Shown here: piece after piece, positions 19,538 through 27,383 of the stretch
How positions within the stretch are numbered: the stretch's first letter is position 1
How the letters are laid out: each line of letters starts with the position of its first letter
Translations under genes and position numbers: made by a program
The notes under the pieces: generated by a model
Seen by the model: only the letters and a program-made list of their open reading frames with translations
Told to the model about the DNA's origin: nothing
Database searches by the model: none
DNA from: Streptomyces montanisoli
GTDB lineage: Bacteria; Actinomycetota; Actinomycetes; Streptomycetales; Streptomycetaceae
Assembly: GCF_017813245.1 (NCBI RefSeq)
Contig: NZ_JAGIQL010000021.1
Span: forward strand, 1-59,999
Length of the DNA stretch: 59,999 nt
Direction of reading: 5' to 3'

Positions 19538-19834
19538 CAGGTCAATCGGACGAGAATTCTGGGCATGACTGAGGACGCGAACCGGATGTACGTTCGCGTT
19601 CCTGGGCAAGTCGGGCCGCACAAAGTGCACTTATTGCACGATCGGCACCAAAATTTTGACCCGATGTTGTCGTGTTCTCGTGCGCGTTTCCCGTGCGCGT
19701 TCGGTATGGCCCCGCATGTCGCCTGCGCGTCGCGGATGGGCGGTCGCGTGCTCGGTTGAATCGTACCGCGCTCAACAACATGAAAACGCCCCCTCCGCGA
19801 CGGCGGAGGGGGCGCTCGGCGCACTCGGCGTGGT
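19538..19834. other. intergenic region upstream of the cold-shock gene
   Basis: The stretch 19441-19834 between the cold-shock gene and metO is less GC-rich than its surroundings and carries no gene. The left part (to 19537) is the predicted leader and promoter. The right part includes a short hairpin CCCCCTCCGC...GCGGAGGGGG (about 19788-19814) just past the metO stop, a likely metO terminator. Confidence 0.55.
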
Positions 19835-20113
19835 TCAGCAGCCGCCGGCGACCGCCGGGATGATCGACACGCCCGCGCCGTCCGGCGTGGCGGTCTGAAG
19901 GCCCTGCTCGAAACGGACGTCGTCGTCGTTGACGTACACGTTGACGAACCGGCGGAGCTTGCCCTGGTCGTCCAGGACGCGACCGGCGATGCCCGGGTGG
20001 TTCTTCTCCAGGGACGCGATGACGTCGGACAGCGTGGCGCCGTCGGCGGCGACCTCGGCCTGCCCGCCCGTGTAGGTGCGGAGGATGGTGGGGATGCGGA
20101 CGTTGACGCTCAT
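19835..20113 (-). CDS. metO: sulfur-carrier protein MetO (MoaD/ThiS-like)
   Basis: 92 residues, ubiquitin-like fold of the MoaD/ThiS/CysO group, ending VAGGC. The Gly-Gly must be C-terminal to become a thiocarboxylate, so the final Cys would need to be removed first. From memory, Streptomyces metO lies directly downstream of metM, and its thiocarboxylated product gives sulfur to MetM to make homocysteine. The order, strand and spacing (82 bases) here match. The start is an ATG with AAAGGCAGG upstream. Confidence 0.85.
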   Translation of the reverse strand: MSVNVRIPTILRTYTGGQAEVAADGATLSDVIASLEKNHPGIAGRVLDDQGKLRRFVNVYVNDDDVRFEQGLQTATPDGAGVSIIPAVAGGC

Positions 20114-20195
20114 GGGCGGGGTGCCTGCCTTTCGGATGTCGCAAAGCTCGGGTGTGCGGGGCGGCGCGCGCGGGGCCGTCGCGCGCGGGAGCGGG

Positions 20196-21497
20196 CTAGG
20201 CCAGCCCCGCCTCGCGGAAGGCGTCGAGGCTGGGCCGGATCGTGGCCGTCGGGCCCGTGGTCGGCGCGACCGCGTCCAGCGTCTTCAGCCCGTCGCCGGT
20301 GTTCAGCACGACGGTCGTGAGCGACGGGTCGATGAGGCCGGCCTCGATCAGCTTCTTCGTCACGCCGACCGTCACGCCGCCCGCGGTCTCCGCGAAGATG
20401 CCCTCGGTGCGCGCGAGCAGCTTGATCGCGTCGACGACCTGCTCGTCGTCGACGTCCTCCACGGCGCCGCCGGTGCGCCTGGCGATGTCGAGCACGTACG
20501 GGCCGTCGGCCGGGTTGCCGATCGCCAGGGACTTGGCGATGGTGTCCGGCTTCTGCGGGCGCACGACGTCGTGTCCGGCCTTGAAGGCCGTGGAGACCGG
20601 CGAGCAGCCCTCGGCCTGCGCGCCGAAGATCTTGTACGGCTTGTCCTCGACGAGCCCGAGCTTGATCAGCTCGCGCAGCCCCTTGTCGATCTTGGTGAGC
20701 TGCGAGCCAGACGCGATCGGGATGACGATCTGGTCGGGCAGGCGCCAGCCGAGCTGCTCGCAGATCTCGTACGCGAGCGTCTTGGAGCCCTCGCCGTAGT
20801 ACGGCCTGAGGTTGACGTTCACGAACCCCCAGCCCTCGCCCAGCGGGTCGCCGATGAGCTCGGAGCAGAAACGGTTCACGTCGTCGTAGTTGCCCTCGAT
20901 GCCCACGAGTTCACCGCCGTACACGGCGGCCATGACGACCTTGCCCTGCTCCAGGTCGTGCGGGATGAACACGCAGGAGCGGAAGCCGGCCCTGGCGGCC
21001 GCGGCGCCGACGGCGCCCGCGAGGTTGCCCGTGGACGAGCAGGAGAGCGTGGTGAACCCGAAGGCGCGCGCGGCCTCGACGGCGATCGCGACGACACGGT
21101 CCTTGAAGGAGTGCGTCGGGTTGCCGGAGTCGTCCTTGACGTGCAGTTCCCCGGTGATGCCCAGCTCGCGGGCGAGGTTGTCGGCCTTGACGAGCTTGGT
21201 GAAGCCGGGGTTGATGTTCGGGTGCGCCGCGACGTCGGCGGGGACGGGCAGCAGCGGCGCGTAGCGCCAGATGTTGTTCGGGCCCTGCGCGATGCGCTCC
21301 TTCAGCGCCTCGGGACCGTCGGTCGGCAGGTCGTAGGCGACTTCGAGGGGGCCGAAACAGCTCTCGCAGGCGAAGATCGGTCCGAGGGGGAAGCGCTCGC
21401 CGCATTCGCGGCACGAGAGCGCGGCGGCGGGTCCGAGATCGACGGTGCCGGTGCCGGCATCGGAGGCACTGGTGTTCTGGACGGTCTGCACAGCCAT
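20196..21497 (-). CDS. metM: MetM: O-phosphohomoserine-dependent homocysteine synthase (threonine synthase homologue)
   Basis: 433 residues, PLP fold-type II, threonine synthase family. An N-terminal zinc ribbon (CRECGERF...CESC), the PLP lysine Lys132 in THSFKDR, the phosphate-binding SSTGNLAGA and GSGSQL-like (ASGSQLTK) loops are visible. It would usually be called thrC. The SAM riboswitch upstream and the sulfur-carrier gene downstream instead fit MetM, reported in Streptomyces to turn O-phospho-L-homoserine plus thiocarboxylated MetO into homocysteine. The start is the ATG at 21497 (AAAGGG upstream); an ATG at 21521 is possible. Residual threonine synthase activity cannot be excluded from sequence. 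Confidence 0.85.
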   Translation of the reverse strand: MAVQTVQNTSASDAGTGTVDLGPAAALSCRECGERFPLGPIFACESCFGPLEVAYDLPTDGPEALKERIAQGPNNIWRYAPLLPVPADVAAHPNINPGFTKLVKADNLARELGITGELHVKDDSGNPTHSFKDRVVAIAVEAARAFGFTTLSCSSTGNLAGAVGAAAARAGFRSCVFIPHDLEQGKVVMAAVYGGELVGIEGNYDDVNRFCSELIGDPLGEGWGFVNVNLRPYYGEGSKTLAYEICEQLGWRLPDQIVIPIASGSQLTKIDKGLRELIKLGLVEDKPYKIFGAQAEGCSPVSTAFKAGHDVVRPQKPDTIAKSLAIGNPADGPYVLDIARRTGGAVEDVDDEQVVDAIKLLARTEGIFAETAGGVTVGVTKKLIEAGLIDPSLTTVVLNTGDGLKTLDAVAPTTGPTATIRPSLDAFREAGLA

Positions 21498-21525
21498 GGA
21501 GGCGAGGCCCTTTCTCCTCATCTTC

Positions 21526-21548
21526 CTTGCGACGCGTCTCGCCGCAAG
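21526..21548 (-). promoter_or_regulatory. expression-platform hairpin of the riboswitch
   Basis: CTTGCG and CGCAAG enclose an 11-base loop between the aptamer and the metM ribosome binding region. It is followed at once by GGAAG and an ATG. It could hide or expose the translation start rather than terminate. Confidence 0.45.
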
Positions 21549-21549
21549 A

Positions 21550-21650
21550 CGGAATTGGCACCTTCCCCACCGTGACCTCGCGGTCGGCGGGAGGGTTGCC
21601 GGGGCTTCAACGGGCCGTTCCCTCTGCCCCTCTGGATGAGCGCTATGGCG
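21550..21650 (-). promoter_or_regulatory. SAM riboswitch aptamer (SAM-I clan)
   Basis: Reading the - strand, the conserved S-box elements occur in order: CTCATCCAGAGGGG, CAGAGGGAACGGCCC, GTTGAAGCCCCGGCAACC, then GGTGCCAATTCC. These are the core of the SAM-I/SAM-IV clan. The leader belongs to metM. High S-adenosylmethionine would be expected to lower MetM expression. Confidence 0.9.
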
Positions 21651-22043
21651 ACCGGAACCAGGCTCCGGCGCGTTTGTCCCGCGGCGGGCCACCCGGCGTC
21701 CGGGCACCCTTCGCGTTGTTCAAGACTGTAGCCGAAGGGCCGGACAGCGGAAGTTGCCGTCCGGCACGCGAGATGGATCACGCGGTGGCCGCGCGAGCGC
21801 GAACCGGCCGCGCCCGGAGCGATGAATCCCTCGCTGACCAGGTGTTTCCGTTCCGCCGGTGATCCGTGCTCCCGTTCGGCCCCTCGTGTCCAAGGCCACA
21901 CACCGGCATACGTGGGTCCCACGCGGGCCCCACGCGGGCCCGCCGTGCGGTCGTCGCGAGGTCACCGTGCGCGCGCCGTACACGTGCCGTCATGCGCCGT
22001 CATGTGCGCCGTCACCGCTGCCCCACCAGCCCCGTCCGTACGT
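21651..22043. other. intergenic region between metM leader and otsA
   Basis: No gene seen. A TACAGT box read on the - strand near 21727-21732 may be the -10 of the metM leader. The right part holds short direct repeats (CCCACGCGGGCC twice near 21918-21941; GCCGTCATG near 21986-22002). Confidence 0.45.
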
Positions 22044-22070
22044 TTGAGCGTTTCCATGACTGGCTAGGTT
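22044..22070 (+). promoter_or_regulatory. otsA promoter, leaderless transcript
   Basis: TTGAGC, 15 bp, then TAGGTT (22065-22070), six bases before the ATG. No Shine-Dalgarno sequence is present. The spacer is short, so the -35 call is weaker than the -10. Confidence 0.4.
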
Positions 22071-22076
22071 CGCGAT

Positions 22077-23510
22077 ATGGCTTCCGAGCACGACGCACAC
22101 GGCGCTTCCGTCCTAGTCGCTTCCAACCGCGGGCCCGTCTCGTACACCCTGCGGGACGACGGCGCGCTGGCGGCGCGGCGCGGTGGCGGCGGGCTGGTGT
22201 CCGGGCTGTCCGCGATAGGACCGGGTACGGACGCGGTGTGGGTGTGCGCGGCCCTCGGCGACGGCGACCGCGAGGCGGTGCGCCGCACGGGCGGGCGGCT
22301 CGACCCGGACGACACGGGCGGGCAGCGCGTGCGGATGCTGGGCATCCCGCCCGAAGTGCACGGCGACGCGTACAACGGCATCGCGAACTCGGTGCTCTGG
22401 TTCGTGCACCACATGCTGTTCCAGACGCCGGTCGAGCCGTCGTTCGGCGCGGAGTTCCGGGCTCAGTGGGCGTCCTACGAGGCGTACAACCGTGCGTTCG
22501 CCGAGGCGCTGGCCGACGACGCGGGCGAGGGCGCCGCCGTGCTCGTGCAGGACTACCACCTCGCGCTCGTGCCAGGCATGCTGCGCGCCCTGCGGCCCGA
22601 CCTGCGGATCGGGCACTTCTCGCACACGCCGTGGGCACCCGTGGACTACTTCAAACTGCTGCCGGACGACATCGCGCGCCAGCTGCTGCGCGGCATGCTC
22701 GGCGCCGACCGCGCGTGCTTCCTGACCAGGCGCTGGGCGGACGCGTTCCGTGCGTGCTGCGACGAGCTGCTCGGCGGCACGGGCGAGACGCGCACCGGGG
22801 TGCACGGGCTCGGCGCGGACGCGGACTTCCTGCGGGAGCGGTCGCACCGCGCGGACGTCGGCGAGCGGATCGGGATGCTGCGCGAGCAGATCGGCACCGA
22901 CGCGTCGGGGGCGCCGCGCCGCACGATCGTCCGGGTGGACCGCACGGAGCTGTCGAAGAACATCGTGCGCGGCCTGCTCGCGTTCCGCGGCCTGCTCGCG
23001 GAGCGGCCCGACTGGCGGGAGCGCGTGGTGCACGTGGCGTTCGCGTACCCGTCGCGGCAGGACCTCGCGGTGTACCGCTCCTACATGGAGCGGGTGCGGC
23101 AGCTCGCCGACGAGATCAACGCCGAGTTCGGCACGGACGGCTGGACGCCGGTGCTGCTGCACCTGGAGGACGACTTCGCGCGCTCGCTCGCGGCGTACCG
23201 CATCGCGGACGTCGCGCTGGTCAACCCGATCAGGGACGGCATGAACCTCGTCGCGAAGGAGGTGCCGGTCGTCTCCGACGGCGGCTGCGCGCTGGTGCTG
23301 TCGCGGGAGGCGGGCGCGTACGAGGAGCTGGGCGAGGACGCGCTGGTGGTCAATCCGTACGACATCACGGCGACGGCACAGGCGCTGCACGAGGCGCTGA
23401 CCATGCCGGACAGCGAGCGCGGCGAGCGTACGAAGCGGCTGGCGGCGGCGGCCACGGCGCTCCCGCCGAGCCGGTGGTTCCTCGACCAGCTCGCGGAGCT
23501 GCGCGCCTGA
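22077..23510 (+). CDS. otsA: trehalose-6-phosphate synthase
   Basis: 477 residues, GT20 family. Joins UDP- or GDP-glucose to glucose-6-phosphate. Visible motifs: the N-terminal loop VASNRGPVSY with GGGGLVSGL, the VQDYHLALVPGMLR block with the catalytic region HFSHTPWAPVDYF, RVDRTELSKNI, and NPIRDGMNLVAKE near the nucleotide site. With OtsB it makes trehalose as an osmolyte and spore reserve. The next gene, otsB, is convergent rather than in the same operon. Confidence 0.94.
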   Translation: MASEHDAHGASVLVASNRGPVSYTLRDDGALAARRGGGGLVSGLSAIGPGTDAVWVCAALGDGDREAVRRTGGRLDPDDTGGQRVRMLGIPPEVHGDAYNGIANSVLWFVHHMLFQTPVEPSFGAEFRAQWASYEAYNRAFAEALADDAGEGAAVLVQDYHLALVPGMLRALRPDLRIGHFSHTPWAPVDYFKLLPDDIARQLLRGMLGADRACFLTRRWADAFRACCDELLGGTGETRTGVHGLGADADFLRERSHRADVGERIGMLREQIGTDASGAPRRTIVRVDRTELSKNIVRGLLAFRGLLAERPDWRERVVHVAFAYPSRQDLAVYRSYMERVRQLADEINAEFGTDGWTPVLLHLEDDFARSLAAYRIADVALVNPIRDGMNLVAKEVPVVSDGGCALVLSREAGAYEELGEDALVVNPYDITATAQALHEALTMPDSERGERTKRLAAAATALPPSRWFLDQLAELRA

Positions 23511-23748
23511 GCGCACGGTCCGGCGGGTCCGCCCCGCCGGACCGTCGCGCGGCCCCGTGCGGACGCCTGCCCGAGCAGGCCGCTCGGCGACGGGCCACAG
23601 AACTGGGCCGCAGCCGACGCAGAACCGCGTGGCGGGGCGGTCCGCGCCGCGGGAAGCGTGCCGAGGGCGGTACCGCGCCGGTACGGGGGCGACGGGCGGC
23701 GCGGCCCGCGGCCGACCGCGTTCGGGGAAGTCGCGGTAGCCCGTGCCG

Positions 23749-24612
23749 TCAGCGCCCGTTCCCGCCGAGCCTGGCCGCGAGGCCGGCGAGGAACGCGGCC
23801 AGGTCGGCGGGGCCGTCCAGGGCGAGGTCGGCGCGCGCGGTCAGCTCCGGGGTGGCCGCGCCGCTGGAGACGAGGAGGCCGCCGCGGCCCTCGGAGCGCA
23901 GGGCGTCCACCGCGTCGTAGGCGGCGAGGTCGCCGAGGTCGTCGCCGGCGTAGACGACGGTCTCCGCGCCCTTCTCGCGTGCGAACGCGGTGAGCGCGAC
24001 GCCCTTGTCCATGCCGGGCGGCCGCAGTTCGAGGACCATGCGGCCGGGTTCGAGGAGCAGCCCGTGGCGGGCCGCGAGGTCTTCCAGCGGCGGGCGCAGG
24101 GCGTCGAAGGCCGCGACGGGTTCCGCGGCCCTGCGGGTGTGGACGGCGAACGCGTGGCCCTTGTCCTCGACCCTCACGTCCTGCCCTGCGGCGAAACGGC
24201 CGAGGAGGTCCGGCAGTTCGGCGCGCGCGGCGGCGACGCCCGGGTGCGGGGGCGGGGTGCGCGGCGCGCCGCTCTCCGAGTCCGCGTCCCAGCGCTCGGC
24301 GCCGTAGTGGCCGAGGACCACGAGCCCGTCGAGTCCTGGCACGCCGGCGAAGCCGCCGTACTCCACGGCGACCGCCGCGGGCCGCCCGGTGATCACCACG
24401 ACGGACGCGAGGTGCGGGGCGAGCGCGGCGAGCGCGGGCACGGCGTCCGGGTGGGCGCGCGCCTGCTCGGGGTCGGGCACGATCTCGGCGAGCGTGCCGT
24501 CGAAGTCGAGCGCGACGACGGCCTTCCCCGGCGCGGCGAGGAGCGCGGCGAGGCCGTCCGCCCCCGCTGCGGTGGTCGGCCGTGGCAAGGAGGGGGTGCG
24601 GTTGCTGCCCAT
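23749..24612 (-). CDS. otsB: trehalose-6-phosphate phosphatase
   Basis: 287 residues, HAD superfamily (IIB). Motif 1 ALDFDGTLAE, motif 2 VVITGRPA, and motif 4 VYAGDDLGDLAAYDA are intact. Removes phosphate from the OtsA product. The ATG at 24612 is near the start of the family domain. The intergenic 238 bases between otsA and otsB contain no gene. Confidence 0.93.
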   Translation of the reverse strand: MGSNRTPSLPRPTTAAGADGLAALLAAPGKAVVALDFDGTLAEIVPDPEQARAHPDAVPALAALAPHLASVVVITGRPAAVAVEYGGFAGVPGLDGLVVLGHYGAERWDADSESGAPRTPPPHPGVAAARAELPDLLGRFAAGQDVRVEDKGHAFAVHTRRAAEPVAAFDALRPPLEDLAARHGLLLEPGRMVLELRPPGMDKGVALTAFAREKGAETVVYAGDDLGDLAAYDAVDALRSEGRGGLLVSSGAATPELTARADLALDGPADLAAFLAGLAARLGGNGR

Positions 24613-24638
24613 GGCACCCGACCCTACCGGCCCGCGTG

Positions 24639-24959
24639 TCAGCGGGCGTCCCGGTGGGCCTGGCGCACGCGCCGCAGCCGGTTGACGGTGACGGGGTCGT
24701 GGGCGAGGGCGGCGGGGTCGTCGAGCAGTGCGCTCAGGAGCTGGTAGTAGCGCGTCGGGGACAGCGCGAGCTGCTCGCGTATCGCGCGCTCCTTCGCGCC
24801 GGGGCCCGGCCAGGGGCGGCGTTCCATGGCGAGCACGGCCTCGTCACGCGCGGACAGGCCGCCCCCGGCGGAGGAGTCGTCCGCGGCGGAGTCGTCGGCG
24901 GGGGCGCCGGGCGCGGCGGAGTCGTCGGCACCGGTGGGCTCGGGGGCGTCGGTCGGCAT
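24639..24959 (-). CDS. DUF3263 small DNA-binding-like protein
   Basis: 106 residues. An acidic, Asp/Ala-rich N-terminus (about 1-35) precedes the DUF3263 domain: LSARDEAVLAMERR, GAKERAIREQLALSPTRYYQ, then NRLRRVRQAH. The last part is shaped like a helix-turn-helix of a sigma-4 type. The ATG at 24959 is used. It lies between otsB and the sugar-binding protein gene on the same strand. Its function is not established; a regulatory role is likely. Confidence 0.85.
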   Translation of the reverse strand: MPTDAPEPTGADDSAAPGAPADDSAADDSSAGGGLSARDEAVLAMERRPWPGPGAKERAIREQLALSPTRYYQLLSALLDDPAALAHDPVTVNRLRRVRQAHRDAR

Positions 24960-24970
24960 GGTGAGCCAGG

Positions 24971-26242
24971 CTACTGGGCGGCCGCGTCCGCCGCCCCGGC
25001 CTGCTTGGCGATCTTCGACAGGACCTGCTGCGGGTCGTTCCCCGGCTCGACCGCCTGCCCGATGTCCTTCTTGATCAGCCCGCTCACCTGCGACCACGAG
25101 CTCTTGCCGAACGGGTACAGCTCGGAGGTGCTGAGCGTCTTCTGGAACTGGTGCAGGTCCTTCTCGCTGTCGTCGACCGACATCTCGTCGTTGGCGCTGT
25201 AGGTGACGGGCAGCAGGTCGTACTGGGTCGCGAAGTCCAGCACGTTCTGGTCGTCGTACACGTAGTCGAGGAACTCGCCGATCTGCTTGGCGTGCTTGTT
25301 CTGCTTGAACGCCATCATCCAGTCGGCCACGCCCATCGACGACTTGGCCGCGCCGTCCTTGCCCGGCATCGGCACCATGCCGAAGTGGATGCCCGCCTTG
25401 CGCGCGTCGTTCATCAGCGTCGGATGGCCGTTGAGCATGCCGACCTTGCCCTCGGTGAACTCCTTGAAGGCGTCGGCGCGGTCGAGCTTGCCCGGCGCGA
25501 CAGGTCCTGTGAGGCCCTTGCCGACCAGGTTGTCCTTCAGCCACCGGAACGTCCTGACGTTCTCGTCGGAGTCGATGGTGTACGGGCCGTCGGTGGTGTC
25601 GGTGTAGCCGCCGCCACCGCTGAGCATCCACATCATGGTCTCGGCCTGGGCCTCCTCGCTGCCGAGCGGAAGGGCGAACGGCACGGGGACGCCGTCGTCC
25701 TTCAGCGCCCGCGCGTCGCTCGCGATGTCGGCCCAGTTCTTCGGGGCCTTGATGCCGGCCGCGTCGAAGAGGTCGCGGTTGTAGAACAGCAGGCGCGTGG
25801 AGGCGACGAACGGCAGCCCGTACTGCTTCTGGTCGACCCTCCCGGCCTCGGCCAGCTGCGAGACGAAGCTCGACTGGACCGGGACACTGAGTAGCTGGTC
25901 GGCGCTGTAGAGCTCGCCCTTGTCGGCGTAGTCGGCGAACGAGCCGACCTGCGCCATGTCCGGCGCGTCACCGCGCTTGACCATGGCCGCCACGTCCGCG
26001 TCGACGGTCTTCCAGGAGCGGACGTCCACGTCCACCTTGATGTCCGGGTGCCTCTTGCCGAACTCGGCTGCCAGCTTCTTCCAGTAGACGCTGGACGACG
26101 TCTTCGGGCTGTTGCCGTAGTCCGCGGCCACGAGCTTGAGCGTGACGTCGCCCGAACCCGCCGGGCCGCCGCACCCCGCGGCGCCCATGGCGGTGCTCGT
26201 GACGATCAGGGCCGTGGCGATGCCAAGACAGCGTTGGCGCAC
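24971..26242 (-). CDS. sugar ABC transporter substrate-binding lipoprotein
   Basis: 423 residues from the GTG at 26242, which follows GGAAGAGGAG; a GTG at 26257 would add five residues. The signal peptide ends in the lipobox AAGC, so the mature protein is anchored outside the membrane. The rest is an extracellular solute-binding protein of the sugar type (SBP_bac_1). No permease or ATPase gene is adjacent. It is divergent from nagK-nagA across a DasR-type site, so an amino sugar or chito-oligosaccharide is the likely ligand. It would have to borrow a permease encoded elsewhere. Confidence 0.85.
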   Translation of the reverse strand: MRQRCLGIATALIVTSTAMGAAGCGGPAGSGDVTLKLVAADYGNSPKTSSSVYWKKLAAEFGKRHPDIKVDVDVRSWKTVDADVAAMVKRGDAPDMAQVGSFADYADKGELYSADQLLSVPVQSSFVSQLAEAGRVDQKQYGLPFVASTRLLFYNRDLFDAAGIKAPKNWADIASDARALKDDGVPVPFALPLGSEEAQAETMMWMLSGGGGYTDTTDGPYTIDSDENVRTFRWLKDNLVGKGLTGPVAPGKLDRADAFKEFTEGKVGMLNGHPTLMNDARKAGIHFGMVPMPGKDGAAKSSMGVADWMMAFKQNKHAKQIGEFLDYVYDDQNVLDFATQYDLLPVTYSANDEMSVDDSEKDLHQFQKTLSTSELYPFGKSSWSQVSGLIKKDIGQAVEPGNDPQQVLSKIAKQAGAADAAAQ

Positions 26243-26364
26243 TGCTCCTCTTCCCACCTTTCGCCCACCGCGGGGCGGGAAGCCCGACGATCGAACCGAG
26301 AAACGAAAACTTGACGGTACGCGGACGATGCCGGAACGCCGACGGTGGGGTGGAAAAATACGTC

Positions 26365-26383
26365 AAAGGCAGGGGCTGCCCTT
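26365..26383. promoter_or_regulatory. inverted repeat in the SBP-nagK divergent region
   Basis: AAAGGCAG-GGG-CTGCCCTT is a near-perfect palindrome between the divergent genes. Candidate second operator. Confidence 0.3.
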
Positions 26384-26407
26384 GTACGAGCGGGAAAGAT
26401 CACGCAG

Positions 26408-26423
26408 AGTGGACTAGACCTCT
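26408..26423. promoter_or_regulatory. DasR-type (dre) site between SBP and nagK
   Basis: AGTGGACTAGACCTCT matches 14 of 16 positions of the dre consensus A(C/G)TGGTCTAGACCA(C/G)T. It lies 27 bp before the nagK GTG. DasR, the GlcNAc-responsive GntR-family repressor of Streptomyces, is the expected binder. Confidence 0.75.
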
Positions 26424-26450
26424 CAAGGGTGTACGCGCGAGACTGTCACC

Positions 26451-27383
26451 GTGAAACACGTCATCGCCCTCGATGTGGGCGGCACCGGCATGAAGGCCGC
26501 CCTCGTGGGGGCGGACGGCGAGCTGCTGCACGAGGCGCGCAGGCCGACGGGCAGGGAGCGCGGGGCCGACGCGGTCGTGGAGGCGATCCTCGGCTTCGCC
26601 GCCGACCTGTACGCGTACGGCGCCGAGCGGTTCGGCGAGGGGGCGCGCGCCGCGGGCGTCGCGGTCCCCGGCGTCGTCGACACCGGGCGCGGCATCGCGG
26701 TCTACGCGGCGAACCTCGGCTGGCAGGACGTCCCGCTGCGCGCCCTCGTCGGCGAGCGGCTCGGCGGCATCCCGGTGGCCCTGGGACACGACGTGCGCAC
26801 CGGCGGCCTCGCCGAGGGCCGCCTCGGCGCGGGCCGCGGCTCCGACCGCTTCCTCTTCATGCCCATCGGCACGGGCATCGCGGGCGCCATCGGCATCAAC
26901 GGCGTCATCGAGGAGGGCGCGCACGGCGTGGCCGGCGAGATCGGCCACGTCGTCGTGCGCCCGGACGGGCCGCAGTGCAGCTGCGGGCAGTACGGCTGCC
27001 TCGAGATGCTCGGCTCGGCCCGCGCGGTGACCCGCGCCTGGGCGGCGGCGTGCGGCGATCCCCGCGCGGACGCCGCGGACTGCGCCAAGGCCGTCGCCTC
27101 GGGCGACCCCGCCGCGTCCGAAGTGTGGCGTGACGCGGTCGACGCGCTCGCCGCCGGACTCGTCACGGCCCTGACGCTGCTCGACCCGCGCACGCTGATC
27201 GTCGGAGGCGGCCTCGCCGAGGCGGGCGACACGCTGTTCGGACCGCTGCGCGCGGCCGTCGCGGACAAGGTCACCTTCCAGAAAACGCCCACCATCGTTC
27301 CGGCCGCGCTCGGCGACACCGCGGGGTGCCTCGGCGCCGGACTGCTCGCCTGGGACCTACTCGCCACGGAGGTAAGAGCCTGA
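26451..27383 (+). CDS. nagK: ROK-family N-acetylglucosamine kinase
   Basis: 310 residues. ATP-binding LDVGGTGMKAALV at the N-terminus, the sugar-binding EIGHV region (His166), and the ROK zinc motif CSCGQYGC (Cys176, Cys178, Cys183) followed by LE. The partner gene nagA overlaps its stop (TGATG), which supports N-acetylglucosamine as substrate over glucose. The GTG start is read from the LDVGGT position. Confidence 0.87.
   Translation: MKHVIALDVGGTGMKAALVGADGELLHEARRPTGRERGADAVVEAILGFAADLYAYGAERFGEGARAAGVAVPGVVDTGRGIAVYAANLGWQDVPLRALVGERLGGIPVALGHDVRTGGLAEGRLGAGRGSDRFLFMPIGTGIAGAIGINGVIEEGAHGVAGEIGHVVVRPDGPQCSCGQYGCLEMLGSARAVTRAWAAACGDPRADAADCAKAVASGDPAASEVWRDAVDALAAGLVTALTLLDPRTLIVGGGLAEAGDTLFGPLRAAVADKVTFQKTPTIVPAALGDTAGCLGAGLLAWDLLATEVRA

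Noticed and set aside
20196..21497. Calling the gene threonine synthase (thrC) only
   Set aside because: Homology supports it, but the SAM riboswitch and the sulfur-carrier partner fit MetM better; threonine synthase activity remains an alternative.
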